Shown: positions 12,001-24,532 of the stretch, piece by piece | Layout of the letters: every line of letters begins with the position of its first letter | How positions within the stretch are numbered: position 1 is the stretch's first letter | DNA from: Crotophaga sulcirostris | Taxonomy: Eukaryota; Chordata; Aves; Cuculiformes; Crotophagidae | Assembly (NCBI GenBank): GCA_013397455.1 | Contig: VYZB01000341.1 | Location: 212,483 to 276,482, forward strand | Direction: 5' to 3' | DNA length: 64,000 bases | The notes under the pieces: generated by a model | What the model saw: the letters and a program-made list of their open reading frames with translations, nothing else | Database searches by the model: none | Told to the model about the DNA's origin: nothing | Program-made: the position numbers and the translations under genes

Positions 12001-15000
12001 CGACAGGGAAACAGGCCCTGCTTCGGGCTCTTTTCTTGGCAGCAGTATCTGAAGGGAGCGGCCAACGCGTGGGTGCATAAGTCAACCCTGCTCCACACAC
12101 TCCACAATCCTGTATATACATGAGTGTGTATATATATAAAAATGCATATATACATGTTTTTTTTCTCTAGAAAGCCTTTGCAGAATGTGTTTAAGGAAGT
12201 AACCTAAACGATTTACATGAACCAGTGAATCAAGAAGGCACCTTAGGTAAGAGGAAACCCTAAATTTGGGAAAAACACCAATCTGGTTTTCGCTGTTCAA
12301 TCCTAGACAGCATTTGGTTCTTCCCACTGCTGTTGGATGGGCAACAGGCAGGGGAGAAGCCAGGTGCCCAGGGCAGCAGTACCAGGCAGGGAGGCAGCCC
12401 TGAGCCCAATGGGCCCCGTGTTGCTCCTAGCGGTTCCTCAGCCATGCTCAGGGAAGCACCTTCTGCAGAGAGGGGGACTTTTCAGGTGAAACACAGGACA
12501 TCTTGGCATGGCAGTCATCCCACAGCCCTTGTCGTTGGCCTGGCAATGCTCATATGACCAGGGAGCTTTCAGCTGTCAAAAGGAGACACATCTCACCACA
12601 GTGAGTTCAAAGCAATAACAGGGATCTGCTCCATCATTTTGGCTACAAGCAACTGCATATAAATTATTTATGTTTGTGGCCTATGCATCCCTCTTGTTTT
12701 TGAAGAATTAATATAGTGAGACTTTTAGTTTTTCTTGTTACCTTTTTTTTCTAAAAGATTTCTCTATACCAGCAGCCATGTACAGGAGTGATCTGCAATA
12801 ACAAAGCAAACTGTGCTTCAAAAGTGAGGCAATTATGGAATAACATCTGGTTTGCAGTGTAGGGATATTTTCTCTTCTGTAATGCTGTGATAAGGTTTGG
12901 CATTGCTTTAGACTAGATTACTCCAAGGGCTTTTCTGATTCAGAATATAGTGAACTGTGAATTTCAGGATGGTTTATTTCTCCTTTCTTCAGGTGATAAA
13001 TTGGAGATGTGACTAATTTTTGTTTATTCCAGCATAAATCAAGAGCATCCTCTTGAAATTGCCAGAATTTTGCTGATAAAAACCTCTCCTGACTTTTTGA
13101 CCCACAAATAAGTACCAACCCTTGCAATTTGTATTGAATAACATTGACTTTAGCCAAGGCTATTGATGCAGATCATCATGTTTTCATTGTTTAGTATAGA
13201 CCAGTTCCAAGTAACTTACCACAGAATTGTGGACTACTTGTAGATTTGAGAGCCACTGAAATTAAACCATAAAGTAAGAAAGAAGATCATTGATCCTACG
13301 AAAACACTAATCAATACCATCAGATGCATTTAAACTTAAGGAAAAAATATATATACCTTGTGAAGCAGAAGCTGGTTACGGTCTTTTTCTGATGCTTGTC
13401 TTTACTAATGTGATTTTCTTACAACGTACCTCTGAGATATACTCTCAGAAGTGTAGCTTTCTGTCTGGCAGAACTCTGCAGCTGTTTCAGTTTCTAGAGG
13501 AAGAAATCAGAAATGCAATTATTCAGTTGGAATTTGGCCAAAGTTGCAGCAAAGTCAGGTGGAAAAATAAGAGAAAAATCTAGCACATTAAGACGAAAGG
13601 AAAAATTAAGGAAAATGAATTTTCTTTGGCCTAACTCACTGCATCATGCTTCTCAGATGTTGTTGATGTCTCTGAACTGTAGGAGGTATGTGTTCATTGA
13701 ACTCTCTTAGTAGCAAAGTGAATTTGGGGCAGTGGGACTCTGCTGTTCTGGCCTTACTTTTGAACATTCTCTTTCTCACTGTATCATGGATGCTTTCTTA
13801 GTATCACAATTTTCAGAGTCACTTCTCTGGGACTGTGTGAAATACTCTGCAAATATATCAGTTCACATTTAGACTACCACTAAAATCCATTTTACATGTT
13901 CTTGTGATCATCTACCACTAGTCATTGGCTATTTCTTCCGACTGGCTAAGCAGCATTTGTCACTTCACTGACTGATGTATTTCCTAGGTAGGAAGGTGAG
14001 GATTTGGCTTCTAGAGAAGAATTGCCAAGGAACAGGTTGGTACTCGTCCTTTCCACCAACTTCCTCCAAAGTGGTATTTGACTGACGAGCTTGTGTGGTG
14101 AACTCTAGGCCCGAAACACAGCATTGCCTTTTCAGCAATGCCTCACCAAAAATGCACGAACTGTTTACAGGTATTTCTGTGATTCCCAGTTCCCTGTGCC
14201 ACGTACTCATCTCGCTAGGCGTGAATGCCATGGGTGTGCGCAGAATAAGCCCTTACTTGCCAGTGAGGAAGCCCTCAGAGCTTCTTGCTGGAGAGGAGGA
14301 AATGGGGACAGAGCGAGAGCTGAGGTCTGGCCAGGGCTCAGTTGGAATCTGAGGGATCTGCAGAGCTGGAAGTTGATACCTGCTAAATCAGTAGACCAAC
14401 AGATAGTTAAGGGCATGAGAAGTCTGGGCAAAGCATTCAGAAGAGAGATTCCACCCAAAATATAGCCACATAAACCCAGCATGACTCTAGTGATTTTGGA
14501 GGCAATCATTACTTGAATCTGAATCATGACTTCTGAATTTTTTAGATACTGACCACTATTTACCTGGGCAAAATATGCTTCTCTATCATATTCAAATGGC
14601 CAAATTTATCATTATACTCTGCTCCTTTTTCCTCTGGAGTTTACTCTCACCTTGTGTGCAGAATGATCTAAATTTACTCAAGCTTTGTCACCTGCTTCGG
14701 AAAAAAACCACCTTTTTCTCACTGAATCTGCGAGTTAGGTAGCAAGTGAACTCCAAACAACAAGGGCAAGCTGAGTACTCCTGAGGCTCATGTAACCAAT
14801 ATGTTACTTTATCTAATTATTAAAAAATTTAGTTATGTCAGTTCCTATTCCCTGCAGTTTTAACTTCAGTTTAATGCTGTAGAGCACAAAAACTGAACTC
14901 TTTCATAGACTCACTTGTCCTCTTTTTTTTCTGGTTTCCAATCCTGCTTTGAAAACAAATACATATTTCCTCGTTTGGAAGGCATTCATTGCTTCCCAGA

Positions 15001-16390
15001 CTGTTTGTAGCACTATGAGGGTAGCTCACTATGTCCCAAAGAGTCTTGTTGTCTTGGCAAACTGCTCTGGTCCTGGACCTGCAAAGGTAATGAAGCAGGA
15101 TAGGACTACGGCAAAAAAGGCTGGAGGGGCAGTACAGAACACTTCAGGTAGTCCCCAGTTTCACTCTAGGTGGACAATGATCAAATCTGGTTTTGTGTTT
15201 TTTAATGTCTGAAGTACTATCAGCTTGAAAGTGGAAGTGAGCAGTCTAGTTTTGTGTTTTAGACATAATAGAAAGAACAAAACAAAGTAATCATTATATG
15301 CAGCTAAGCTGTATACCCAAACATACCCAAATCTGTGTCCTGTGGAGCTGATGATCTAAAAGCTTTGAAGGTAGATTGGATGTTTAAATCCGGTGATTGT
15401 GATCTGAGGTATTGATAGGACAATAACTTATATGACACCTGTGTGTGAAGAAATACGTATATCCCATTTTAATAGTCTGATACATTGCGGTTTGAGAGGC
15501 AAAAATATCTTGATAATTTTATATTCACAATATCCTGTTAAATTTAAAGGCAGACTCACTCACTATTTTTGTTGTTGCTATTCAAACTGGTTTATGTTCT
15601 CACTGCAACTGGAAAACTTCCCTCCCACATGCACACACCTCAGTCATTCATCTGTACCTGAACAGTCTAGTTTGTCAGGGTGAGCCAACTCTGGCACATT
15701 CATCACCATTTATCCACTATTGAACTGTCAAACTGAAAGTTGACTAATATTTTGTGATGCTCTGTCATTTTCAATAATGGTAAAGAGATTTCTATGACAG
15801 GTTGTCATTTCTGTTTTCTCATATGTAATTAGTCTCCTATCCCATTAAACACAACATATAATGTTTGCTTTTTAGAAATATTCAAGTTGTTTATTTCCTT
15901 TGAGCTGTGAGTAGAAGCAAAATGACCACTTTTCTTGAAAGCATATATTTCAAAACAGTGAAAGGTTCCAAAGAGATCATCACATTGTTGTATAATATAT
16001 CTGAAGGGCAGTGACAAATGCCAATTAAAAGCTGCCTCATAAAAGAATAAAACCCTGGTGAAGGAGCCCTCGGTTACAAGGGAACATGGTAGTTTCCTTG
16101 GATCACATAATGATTCTCTACAGCTGCACTCTCCAGTCCTATAAAAAGCTAGTCAATGATTTTTACTCTTTCACTGGAGTTTTTCTCTGTTTTCAGTGTG
16201 TGTTTAACTTTAAAGAGCAATGCAATACTTTAGACATTGATTCTCAACCTGAAGGATTCAAGCTAGCTGTCAGTGGCCTAGATGAGAGGGGCCAATTATA
16301 AAAGATTCTTCATTGAGGGAAGAGTTCCCTACTCAGTTTCAGGAGAAATAGCTCATCTGAACTGGGTATACTATGGCTTTCCCCTGCACA
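9068..16390. other. Intergenic DNA; one GC-rich patch with an RFX-like site
   Basis: No gene or young repeat is recognised in these 7.3 kb. A GC-rich patch at about 11690-12080 stands out from its AT-rich surroundings and carries an X-box-like site, listed separately. A short alternating TATA tract follows at about 12112-12140. The reading frames in the GC-rich patch (128 codons minus, 72 and 69 codons plus) overlap one another and show no family resemblance. Confidence 0.55.
11991..12004. promoter_or_regulatory. Candidate RFX X-box
   Basis: The bases GTTGCCATGGCGAC match the ideal palindromic RFX-family X-box GTTGCCATGGCAAC at 13 of 14 positions. RFX factors bind such sites in promoters and enhancers of ciliary, neuroendocrine and immune genes. 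The site sits in a GC-rich patch of an otherwise AT-rich intergenic region, which fits a regulatory element, but no transcription start or gene is visible nearby. Binding is inferred from the motif alone. Confidence 0.5.
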
Positions 16391-16517
16391 CAGTCACAGT
16401 TTCACAGTATTACAAGGTTGGAAAGGACCTCTGAGATCATCGAGTCCAACCTAGAACCCAACACCAACACCAACCCAGCATCTAAACCATGACACTGAGT
16501 GCCTCATCCAGTCTTGC
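16391..16517 (-). mobile_element. CR1 LINE, 3' end fragment
   Basis: Reverse-oriented CR1 3' end. It has the ACTGTGAAACTGTGA tail, the GGTTGGACTCGATGATCTCA motif, the GGTTGGTGTTGGTGTTGGGT stretch and the last codons before the UTR (GAGGCACTCAGTGTCA). It combines the tail type of the 8982 and 28916 copies with the TTCTAGGTTGG body of the 32591 and 58927 copies. It is truncated just inside the end of ORF2. Confidence 0.9.
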
Positions 16518-19108
16518 AGATTAGCTCTCCTCTCACTGACACGGTATCTCTATGGCAGAGAAAATGGATATGCGTAAACAGCAGTTACAAATGCCAAGTA
16601 TTTATTGGAGATTTGGCTCAAATTAATGTTTTGTCTTGTCTATCTGAAGTGTTCCTATTCATTGCCTTTCTTATTTCTCTTTGAAGAACTGTCCTGGATT
16701 AAAAATCCCCTCTTGGCATTCATATTCTGTGGGGCAGTATGGGATCTCATTACCTCCTTTCCATCTCCACCTTCCACTCTAAGAGCAGCTGCCTCTGGTA
16801 TAGACAGATACAGTACCTGCCATTCCCATTTTTAGTGGCATTCTTAAGTGTAAACTCTTTTCCATGGTAAAGAGATGCAGAGGCAAGGAAGGGAGAAGGA
16901 GTGTAGACTCCTGTAGTGCAGGTGCAGGGAAAGTTGTTGCAACAAGAGATTATTAATGTTTGAGCAGCATCTTCAGATCCAGTAGGCTGCTGACTTGGCC
17001 TCTTTGTGGAAAGAAATACTGAACTTTTTCTGGGTATTAATTATTCACCACTGCAGAATAATTTAAAACACATGAGATTTCTCTTAGCAACCAGTCCCCA
17101 GTAAATAGGTATTCTGTGAAATCCGGAGTCAGTTGTGTTGATGGCAACATCTGTAGAGATTTCAGGGGGGATAGAATCTAATCCAGACTACTCAATTTAG
17201 TCAAAACAACATAAGCATCATCATCTCAAATAAGTGAATTATCACATTTCTATAGGCCTTGTCATAAGTGTACCTTAGCTCCTCTACCTAAGAATTCATA
17301 AGGCTCCTGTCACTACTGCATGCAAATGTGAACTAGATCTTACATAAAATCAACTTACTGGTGGTATTCCTGATTTACAATGGCATCAGTAATATCAGAA
17401 TTGAATCTTTTAAAAAAAATCTCTGCTGAGTGCTTTGAGCATTATTCAGAGTGTTGTAAGAGAGACATAAAGAAAGGCTTTTCTTACTGGAAGCTGGGCA
17501 GATTTACAGAAGTGTTGCAATGTAAACACAAACACTTTACAACTGGGCCACGTTTCCTCAGACTCACTCCAGTCTTGGGTACAGAACAAGGTGAGATGAG
17601 TAACACAAATGGAAGGTTTTATTTAATCTTCTGCCTTGCTGCAACAGAGAGAATTACTAGAGAGTGTGTTGAGTGACAGTTCTCTTAAAAGGATTGTCCT
17701 GAGAACATTTTAACACTGCTAAAATGGTGACAAACATTTCAGAGCTGTTACCACACTGCACCTGCAGAAAGGCCACTCCTTGGGAATTGGTCCAACAGAG
17801 AGAGCGTAAGCTATGAGAATACAGGAGGAAATAGACCTGTGGAATGAAGAGACAGGAACCTGTGAAAATATTTTCACATCTAGGGTAGACCACTCTCCCT
17901 AGTGTCAAAGCTCCTGTTTTCTCCACAGACCAGTCCTGGTTTCTCTTTGTCCTCTGACACTGCTCTGCTTATGGCTAGGCAGCAGTAGCAGGCAACTCTT
18001 CTGAAAGGTAGCAAAGGGGCTGGCTCTTGGCTGCTGTAGTGTCCTTTCAGGGCTTTGCAGAATGGATTGTGAAAAATACATTCCTGTCCATGTTTCAAGC
18101 AATAAATCACTTTATGTGATTAGCAAATAGTTACTTGACAATGAGTTACTACTGCCTATGGGCAAATGCAGCACATGCTAACCTTCCCTGTGACCAAAGT
18201 ATGGGTGCTGAAAGGAAGAATTTAGAAAAAATCTAATAGTAAGCAGGATGGACTAAGATTGATTATCAGTAAAAAAGAACAGAGGAACTAGGAAAAAACC
18301 TACTCTGAAAGTTTTTTTGAGCTCTTTGTTTCCTAAAAGTGAGCAAATAAATTGATGCAGACAGCAGTAAGCTGAACAAAGGTAAGTTTGGAGAGATTAT
18401 TCTAACTCACGGTATTCTACTGACCAGGAAGTACAAATGATAAATGCTTGAGAACAGGGTCTATATATAGCTGTTCCAGATGACTCTTAGCTGAATAGAT
18501 ACCTGGGACTCCAGTCTGGAAGTAGATATGCTGTAAAATGTGTTGGAGTAATCTGATTATGATCTGAAAATAAGCAGGTAGACTAATGAGGCTGTGAAGG
18601 ATGAAACCTATTCACGTTTACATCAGGAGAATGTAGCAATGCAGTGTTGAGTGACATGGTAACTCTGACCCATGCTTTATAAAAAGTTGTTGATAATCAC
18701 TCTGGAGTAGATGAAACCAATTAAGAAAGAGATGAGTCAGGCAGAGTTTAGGGGGATTATGCCTGGGTCATCTTATCATGATTATGATAATGAAATACCA
18801 GGTGTGTTTTCAGTAGCATCTTTTATTACAAGAATAACATCTTTTTAATTGTATTACTTAATCTAAGTGGGAAATTACAGTGACTGTCTCCAGAAGGAGA
18901 AATGGTTTGGTGTACCAAGTTCAGTGCAGCACATCACTACCCCTAATATAAGTGAGCTGAAAAACTGGGTGTGTGTACATAAAGAGTATCATATACTCCC
19001 TTACAATATCCCCATGAAGCATGCTATTGGATTTAGTTATTATTTACAAGTATAGATAAAATCTCACAGAGGTTAATAAACAGTAGATACTAAACCTTCC
19101 GTGCTGGA

Positions 19109-19141
19109 TTCTCCTAGGAATCTCCTAGGAATTCTGCTAGG
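19109..19141. repeat. Short tandem repeat, 11-12 bp unit x 3
   Basis: Three successive units built on TTCTCCTAGGAA, the third degenerate (TTCTGCTAGG). Each unit contains the palindrome CCTAGG or its relic. Slippage product; no function is implied. Confidence 0.7.
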
Positions 19142-20484
19142 TCACTCTGTATTTATTCTGCTTCTGACAGATCTTTCTGCAAACAAACAATATCACAGGT
19201 AGTTGTGACTTTAGGAACGTGACCATAAGGTACCTTTAATATTGTAGAGTGGAAGGAGACAGGGAAGTAGGAGGTTTCTCCTTTCTATTAATGATAGATC
19301 AAAATGGATTGAAGCCATTGGATTAGGGTTCTGATTTGGGTGGATTAAGCAAAATTAGTCAGATCTCTAGTTAAGTGGGCTATGAATGGGCAAATCAGGC
19401 ACTGAGGGAAACAGTATTGCATCTTCTTTCCTTTGATTCAGTTCAACATGCTTTTAAGGGACAGTGTCATTCAAGAGTTGCTGTCTTTTTGAAAAATAAT
19501 GAAGTACATAAAAAATAAAATGCAAGTATAGTCATCCTGAGAGTATAGGCAGCTGGATTTCTATTTATGCTCTCTATACTGTACCATTACCCTTCAAATC
19601 TTCATCAAATTCCCATGTAAATTCTCACTGTTAAATGCCAGACTTGCTTCACAGCCTCAACATTTGTGCTGTCTGAATAGCTAACGTATTCAGCTAAAAG
19701 GGAACTGTGTTTTAAGAATGGATGAAGCCACACCTAAGTGCATATCAATTACAAAGCACTGAGACAAAAGCTGCCCTGTAACTGGAAGTTACTATTATAT
19801 TAAAATTTTGTTAAGGAATACAAATAGTTATTCTCTGGAATTAGATGAGTACAGGTTATAGGATGTTTGCTTGAAAGGACTTGGTTAATGGATATTAAAA
19901 TCCCAAAGTAGCCATTACATGACATCTTATTTTTGATTCTTGATAAAAACCCAGCTGATATACATAAAAGCCCTGCTATGTAGGATATCTATTATTTCTG
20001 AGTATATCATTCAATCTGGCTAGATTTTTATCTAGTTTATTCTTTCTGCAAAATCTTTGCTAAGAAATGTAATCTGATGAGTTGATCTCATCTTTTTTTT
20101 TTTGCTTGTGCTGAGTCAGTTTCTCCCAGGTTACCTTCTTCGTCAACCAGTAATCACTGTCTGGATAGCTGCAGTTCAAATTCTTTGTTAATGATGCCTT
20201 GTCAATCAAATAGCATTTCTGTGCCTGCACTAAATGAATATATAAGAGCTGCCATTTCGCTGTTTGAGATTTGGTGTTTAAAATACAGAGTGCTTGAATA
20301 TCCACGTGTCTCAAGCATATGTGGTCATTCTTTTTATTAGTGCTAGTAACTACCACACGACCTAACCTTATCTTAGCAGTAGGAACAATACATATTCACT
20401 GGAATTTCACTCAAACAAATCTGCCAGCAAACCATGTATTGTGTTACTAGTGGTAATAGAACAGAATGGAAATGTAACGTACTC

Positions 20485-20507
20485 TGTGTGTGTGTGTGTG
20501 TGTGTGT
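20485..20507. repeat. (TG)n microsatellite
   Basis: About eleven uninterrupted TG dinucleotides. Likely length-polymorphic. Confidence 0.95.
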
Positions 20508-20809
20508 CTCACAAGACTATGTTAGAAGCCACATAGAAATGATGACTGATTCCTCCTTAATTTGTTTTCAGAAGTGTGTCTTGTTAACTCTTCTGTGGAT
20601 GATGTATAGAATGGGAGAACCTTGTTGACAGGTTTTGAAGGAACAGAGAAACACAAAAATTGCGACAATAGATTATAAATTTAGTCCAACAAAGTTAGCA
20701 TCTTATTTTTGACAAACTTGTATCAGGCATTTTGGATAAAGGTGAAGTATGTGAAATGTAGACAAAAAGGAGTTTAAGTCTAATCTGTATTTGGATTTGT
20801 AGCAGCTAG

Positions 20810-21730
20810 TTATTGGCATCGAAGGTAAACTATGAATTTAATAAAAAATCCAGAACGGTCCTGGCTTTATTTTTTGGACATAATTTAATATTGGGTTTCT
20901 ACTCAACATCAAGTATAAATATATTTAATATGTTTAATATTAACTTTAATGTGGCCTTTGAAATACAAATTCTGCGAGATGTCTCCAGGAGGCTTGCGGA
21001 ATGCTGCACCATGGATTGTGTATGTAAGGGGAGGCCACCCCTTAGGGAGAAATGACTGACAGCCAGTGGGAAGAGTTTTATGCAGTCCTGTCTAACCTAA
21101 ACAGGGGAGACCTTCACTGAGCAGCGCGTTTTAAAAAATCTAATTGAAGTCCTTCCACTGCAAATCATAAATGAAAACTGACACTAATGCTGCATATTCA
21201 GAAAGCTGGCATTTGTGAGAGACTTATGTTCCTATTTTCAAATGAAAGTGGTTACTCCTTTACTCATTTGTTTGGTGTTTGTCATAATAACTGTAATTAC
21301 GAGGCACTACTGTGATAATTTAATGTAATTTAGCACATAATTAGTGAACAAAAATCCTACACAGTAATTCTTTCATGGATCCATGCTACTAATAAATAGT
21401 GGCACTGAGTGACATCTTTCCTGTCAATACACTCATTAGGCTTAGGTAGCCTATAGTATTTTTACTTCTCCTGCTTTTTTAAAAAAAAATGAGCACAAGT
21501 ATCATAGCAGAATTACTGAAATGAGAGCTGCAAAAAATGCTCTGCCCTTTGGCAAAGAATGCTAACTTTTTCATTACCCAGTGAGTACAGCTAAAGGAAG
21601 AGTGTCCTCTGAAAGCTTCATTATCCTTTCCATGCTCCGCTGATGCTCAATAATGTCATTGCTGCTGATTCCAGGGAAAAATACTTCTATTGATGGGAGG
21701 GGAAAAAGTAATTTCAATAGGATTTTCTGG
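20810..21730. promoter_or_regulatory. Candidate conserved noncoding block (tentative)
   Basis: This stretch has no repeat signature and very few CpG. It is rich in homeodomain-type cores, including TAATTA at 21294-21299 and 21338-21343 and several TAAT and ATTA copies in 21160-21420. Old conserved enhancers of vertebrate intergenic deserts often look like this. No coding potential is seen. The call rests on composition and motif density only; no alignment was possible. Confidence 0.25.
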
Positions 21731-22073
21731 TGCAAACTCCTCTCAGCTGATCTCTAATACAGGAAATAATCTCTGGTGTCTTCTCTTCATGTAGAAGAGG
21801 AAAGGCTTGAACTGAGGTGTTTTGTGTCTGCTCTTCATGCATGCCACAGAAAAGTGGGACAAGGTAGTTGACACATGCTACAATCACAAAGTTGAAGCAA
21901 AGGAACCAAAACCTCTCTCTTTTGAAACCCTCCTAAGTGTTAACGTGATTATTTAAGCAATACTTCATATATCTCAAATCAAAGCTACAAGTCTTCCATT
22001 CCCACAGCTTATCTTAGAGGAGTGACTTAATGCTTTTAAGTCAAATTTTAATGTATGAAGAAATGATTAAACT

Positions 22074-22441
22074 GATATTTAGCCTGGAGAAGTCTTATGA
22101 GGAATCTTAACAGCATGTATAGATATCTGATAGAGGGGAATGAAGGCAAGGGAGTTGGACTCTTTTCAGAAATGCTTACTGACAGGACAAGAGGCAACAA
22201 GTACAAAGAAATGCATGAGATGTTCCAAATGCAAGAAAACAGGTTTTTACTGTGAGGGTGGCCAAACACTGGCACATGCTGCTCAGAGAGCTCGTGGATC
22301 CTCCGTCTGTGGAGATATACAAAATCCACCTGGACATGGTCCTGGACAATCTGCAGTGGCTGACCTAACTTGGGCAGGGCAGGTGGACTTGATGATCTCA
22401 AGAGGTACTTTCCATCCCCAACTTTTCTGTGCTTCTGTGAC
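22074..22441 (+). mobile_element. CR1 LINE, older 3' fragment
   Basis: Sense-oriented CR1 covering the end of ORF2 and the 3' UTR, much diverged. Recognisable in order: TTTAGCCTGGAGAAG (the LFSLEKR region), TGACAGGACAAGAGGCAACA (DRTRG-N), TTTTTACTGTGAGGGTGGCC, the GAGATATACAAAATCCACCT line, GGTGGACTTGATGATCTCA, and a decayed tail ending near CTTCTGTGA. All frames are broken. The consensus differs from the younger copies in this window, so it belongs to another, older CR1 subfamily. Confidence 0.85.
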
Positions 22442-23984
22442 AAGCTTTCTTTAAAAAATCATTCTTTTTTTCTGTATTATATAGGGACTGAGATTAACCA
22501 AGTAGTTTTCCTGTCACTGTGCGTGACCATTGATTTTGAGCGGGACATCCCATCTCTTAACCTGATGTAGGCTTTAGAAATGGCAAAGATCTCTGGAAAT
22601 TCGTAGGTGAATGGAGCATCTGCAGCTAAAGTAAATTTGAGGAGAAAGACAAAAGATATCCCAGAATTTGGGTTTCCATAACAGGATGTTGTTTGCAATA
22701 AAGAAGAATGGGGACATCACCATATTTGCATCTGCACTGCGATCTTGTTAGCCTGCTCAAATGCTGGAAGGGTGTAAGCTGGTAGTCCCCCCCTTTTCAC
22801 AAATCTGTTCTCATCAGTTCTATTCAAAACCTTTCATTTTACAGCTGAACCCTCATGGTCCTGCCCTTTCTATATCAGCCTATTGTATGGGGATGTGGAT
22901 AATCCCCAAGCGCTTGACCTTTAGTGATTTGTACTGCTGTCAAGACACATTACACAGCTTTCCAAGCTGTTCTGCACTACAGAAGAAAATGTCCACGGTA
23001 GGGTTCTTTTGTTTAAACTACCATGCAACAGGCATCAGTTTTATCATGCAAACATTTTTTATTTTTCTTCTGGGGAAACAAGCCCCCCCCTATCCCTTCT
23101 CCAGGAAAGAAAAACAGCTGAAAAGCTAGAGTAGGTGTAGGGGGGACTGTCTGCAATTTGCAAACCAATGGAGATTATGTTACTCCTGCTGGGACAGAAG
23201 CTGAGAGGAAAATGTGAGCTTCGTATTAATACATAGAAAGATGACGGCTTGATTTTTCAAGGAAAAAGCATGATTTCTGAACCAGCCCGTAGCTTGATGA
23301 AAAATAGGTTCCTGAGATCTAGAAGCTTCTGCAAGGTATTCAGGGACTTCAGGTCTGCCCTTCATGTTTTTTGGTTAATAGTAAGTCTGTAGGAAGGTGT
23401 AGCAACTAGATGGTGTTCTCCCTGTATCCACAGAGACGAAGCCAGCAGGTGTAGCATGTGTACGATCTCCCACCCTTGAGGTTCCTTTATTCAGAGATTT
23501 AACCTTAGAGTAGCAGGAACAATTTCTTCTCTCTGCCAATTGAATTCTTGTCTTTTTGAGGATTCCAGTACATGCCTCAGCTGGACTAATGGGAGTTTTT
23601 AAGTGGATTAAAAATAACAACTAACATCACAAACACCAGTGATGACTTTCAGCCATCAACCTAAGCTAAGTTGCATTTTGATATGGAGCTGATAGAAAAG
23701 ACTTGAATGTATTAAAAATTGTCATAAAAGAGAAGGTTAAAGAAAGAGTTTATGTCCAAGATTTACCATGTTCTGCTTAAGAATACCATTCTCGTGCCAA
23801 AGAGAGATTTCACACCAAATTTTCTAGCTGTTACATTCAAGAATCAATTTCTCACATCAGCTTGTCAATAGGAACATTTACCTTGCACGGTAAAGAAGAT
23901 TAACATCAGATAGTTTAAGAGGATGGTATCCTGTAACAACAATCTTAGCCTTGGACAATGATGACCTTTAGATTAAATAGCACA
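22442..23984. other. Intergenic DNA without a recognised gene or repeat
   Basis: No domain-bearing reading frame or known repeat is seen. C-rich runs occur at about 22788 and 23083. Frames up to 122 codons (22761-23129 plus) have no recognisable family signature. Confidence 0.5.
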
Positions 23985-24532
23985 AGTCAGGAAAGAGATC
24001 TTTGAGTCGCAGTGGATATTTTCTGAAAACTGCAGCTCAGTAGTTGTCAGAAATGCACATAGATGTATTTAGAGAAGAATCAAGAAAAAAAAACACTAAC
24101 AGACTGTTGCATAAATTCATAGGTTGCTGGCATCTGGAGTAGTATCTGCTTGCAGCTGTGGTCCTAAACCTGGGAAGGGGAACAGTGGGACTCAAGAGGC
24201 ACACTAACAAGGGTAACTGGTGATCATATATTGGGAACAGCTCTCTGCACAGATAATCAAAAAGCCTCTGGTTCTTTGTTTTAAAAGAGAAATGACTAGG
24301 GTGGAGTGGATAGATTTGATATTATCACAGATGTTGTGGAGAAAGTGAGTGGGAAATTATTATTCACTAGCCCTAGCAATGCAAGTTGGCTAATTATGTT
24401 ATCCATTCGTAGATATAAAACAAACAAAATGAAAGTCTGTTTTCCCCACACAGTTCATCCCCATATAATAGTTCCAACATTAAAACAGTGGAATCATTGC
24501 TATGAACTGTTGTAGAGGGCAAAAGTTCAGAA
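23985..24532 (+). mobile_element. Ancient CR1 LINE fragment (ORF2 C-terminal part)
   Basis: Highly diverged, but it follows the CR1 reverse-transcriptase end in order. AGAGATCTTTGAGTCGCAGT then TTCTGAAAAC and CAGCTCAG correspond to the K-D-L-G-V-V/SSLK-SAQ region. CATCTGGAGTAGT...CTGTGGTC is the relic of HLEYCVQFW. GAGAAATGACTAGGG and TAAAACAAACAAAATGAAAG follow, with GTGGAATCATTGC near the end. Frames are broken by indels. It resembles the amniote-wide old CR1/L3-like families rather than the young copies here. Boundaries are approximate. Confidence 0.65.

Larger units (their letters stand above)
16518..22073. other. Intergenic DNA, AT-rich, with small tandem repeats
   Basis: No gene is recognised. 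The stretch holds an 11 bp tandem repeat (19109-19141), a (TG)11 microsatellite (20485-20507) and non-repetitive AT-rich sequence at 20.8-21.7 kb that could be conserved noncoding DNA. Frames of up to 98 codons on both strands carry no domain signature. Confidence 0.55.
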
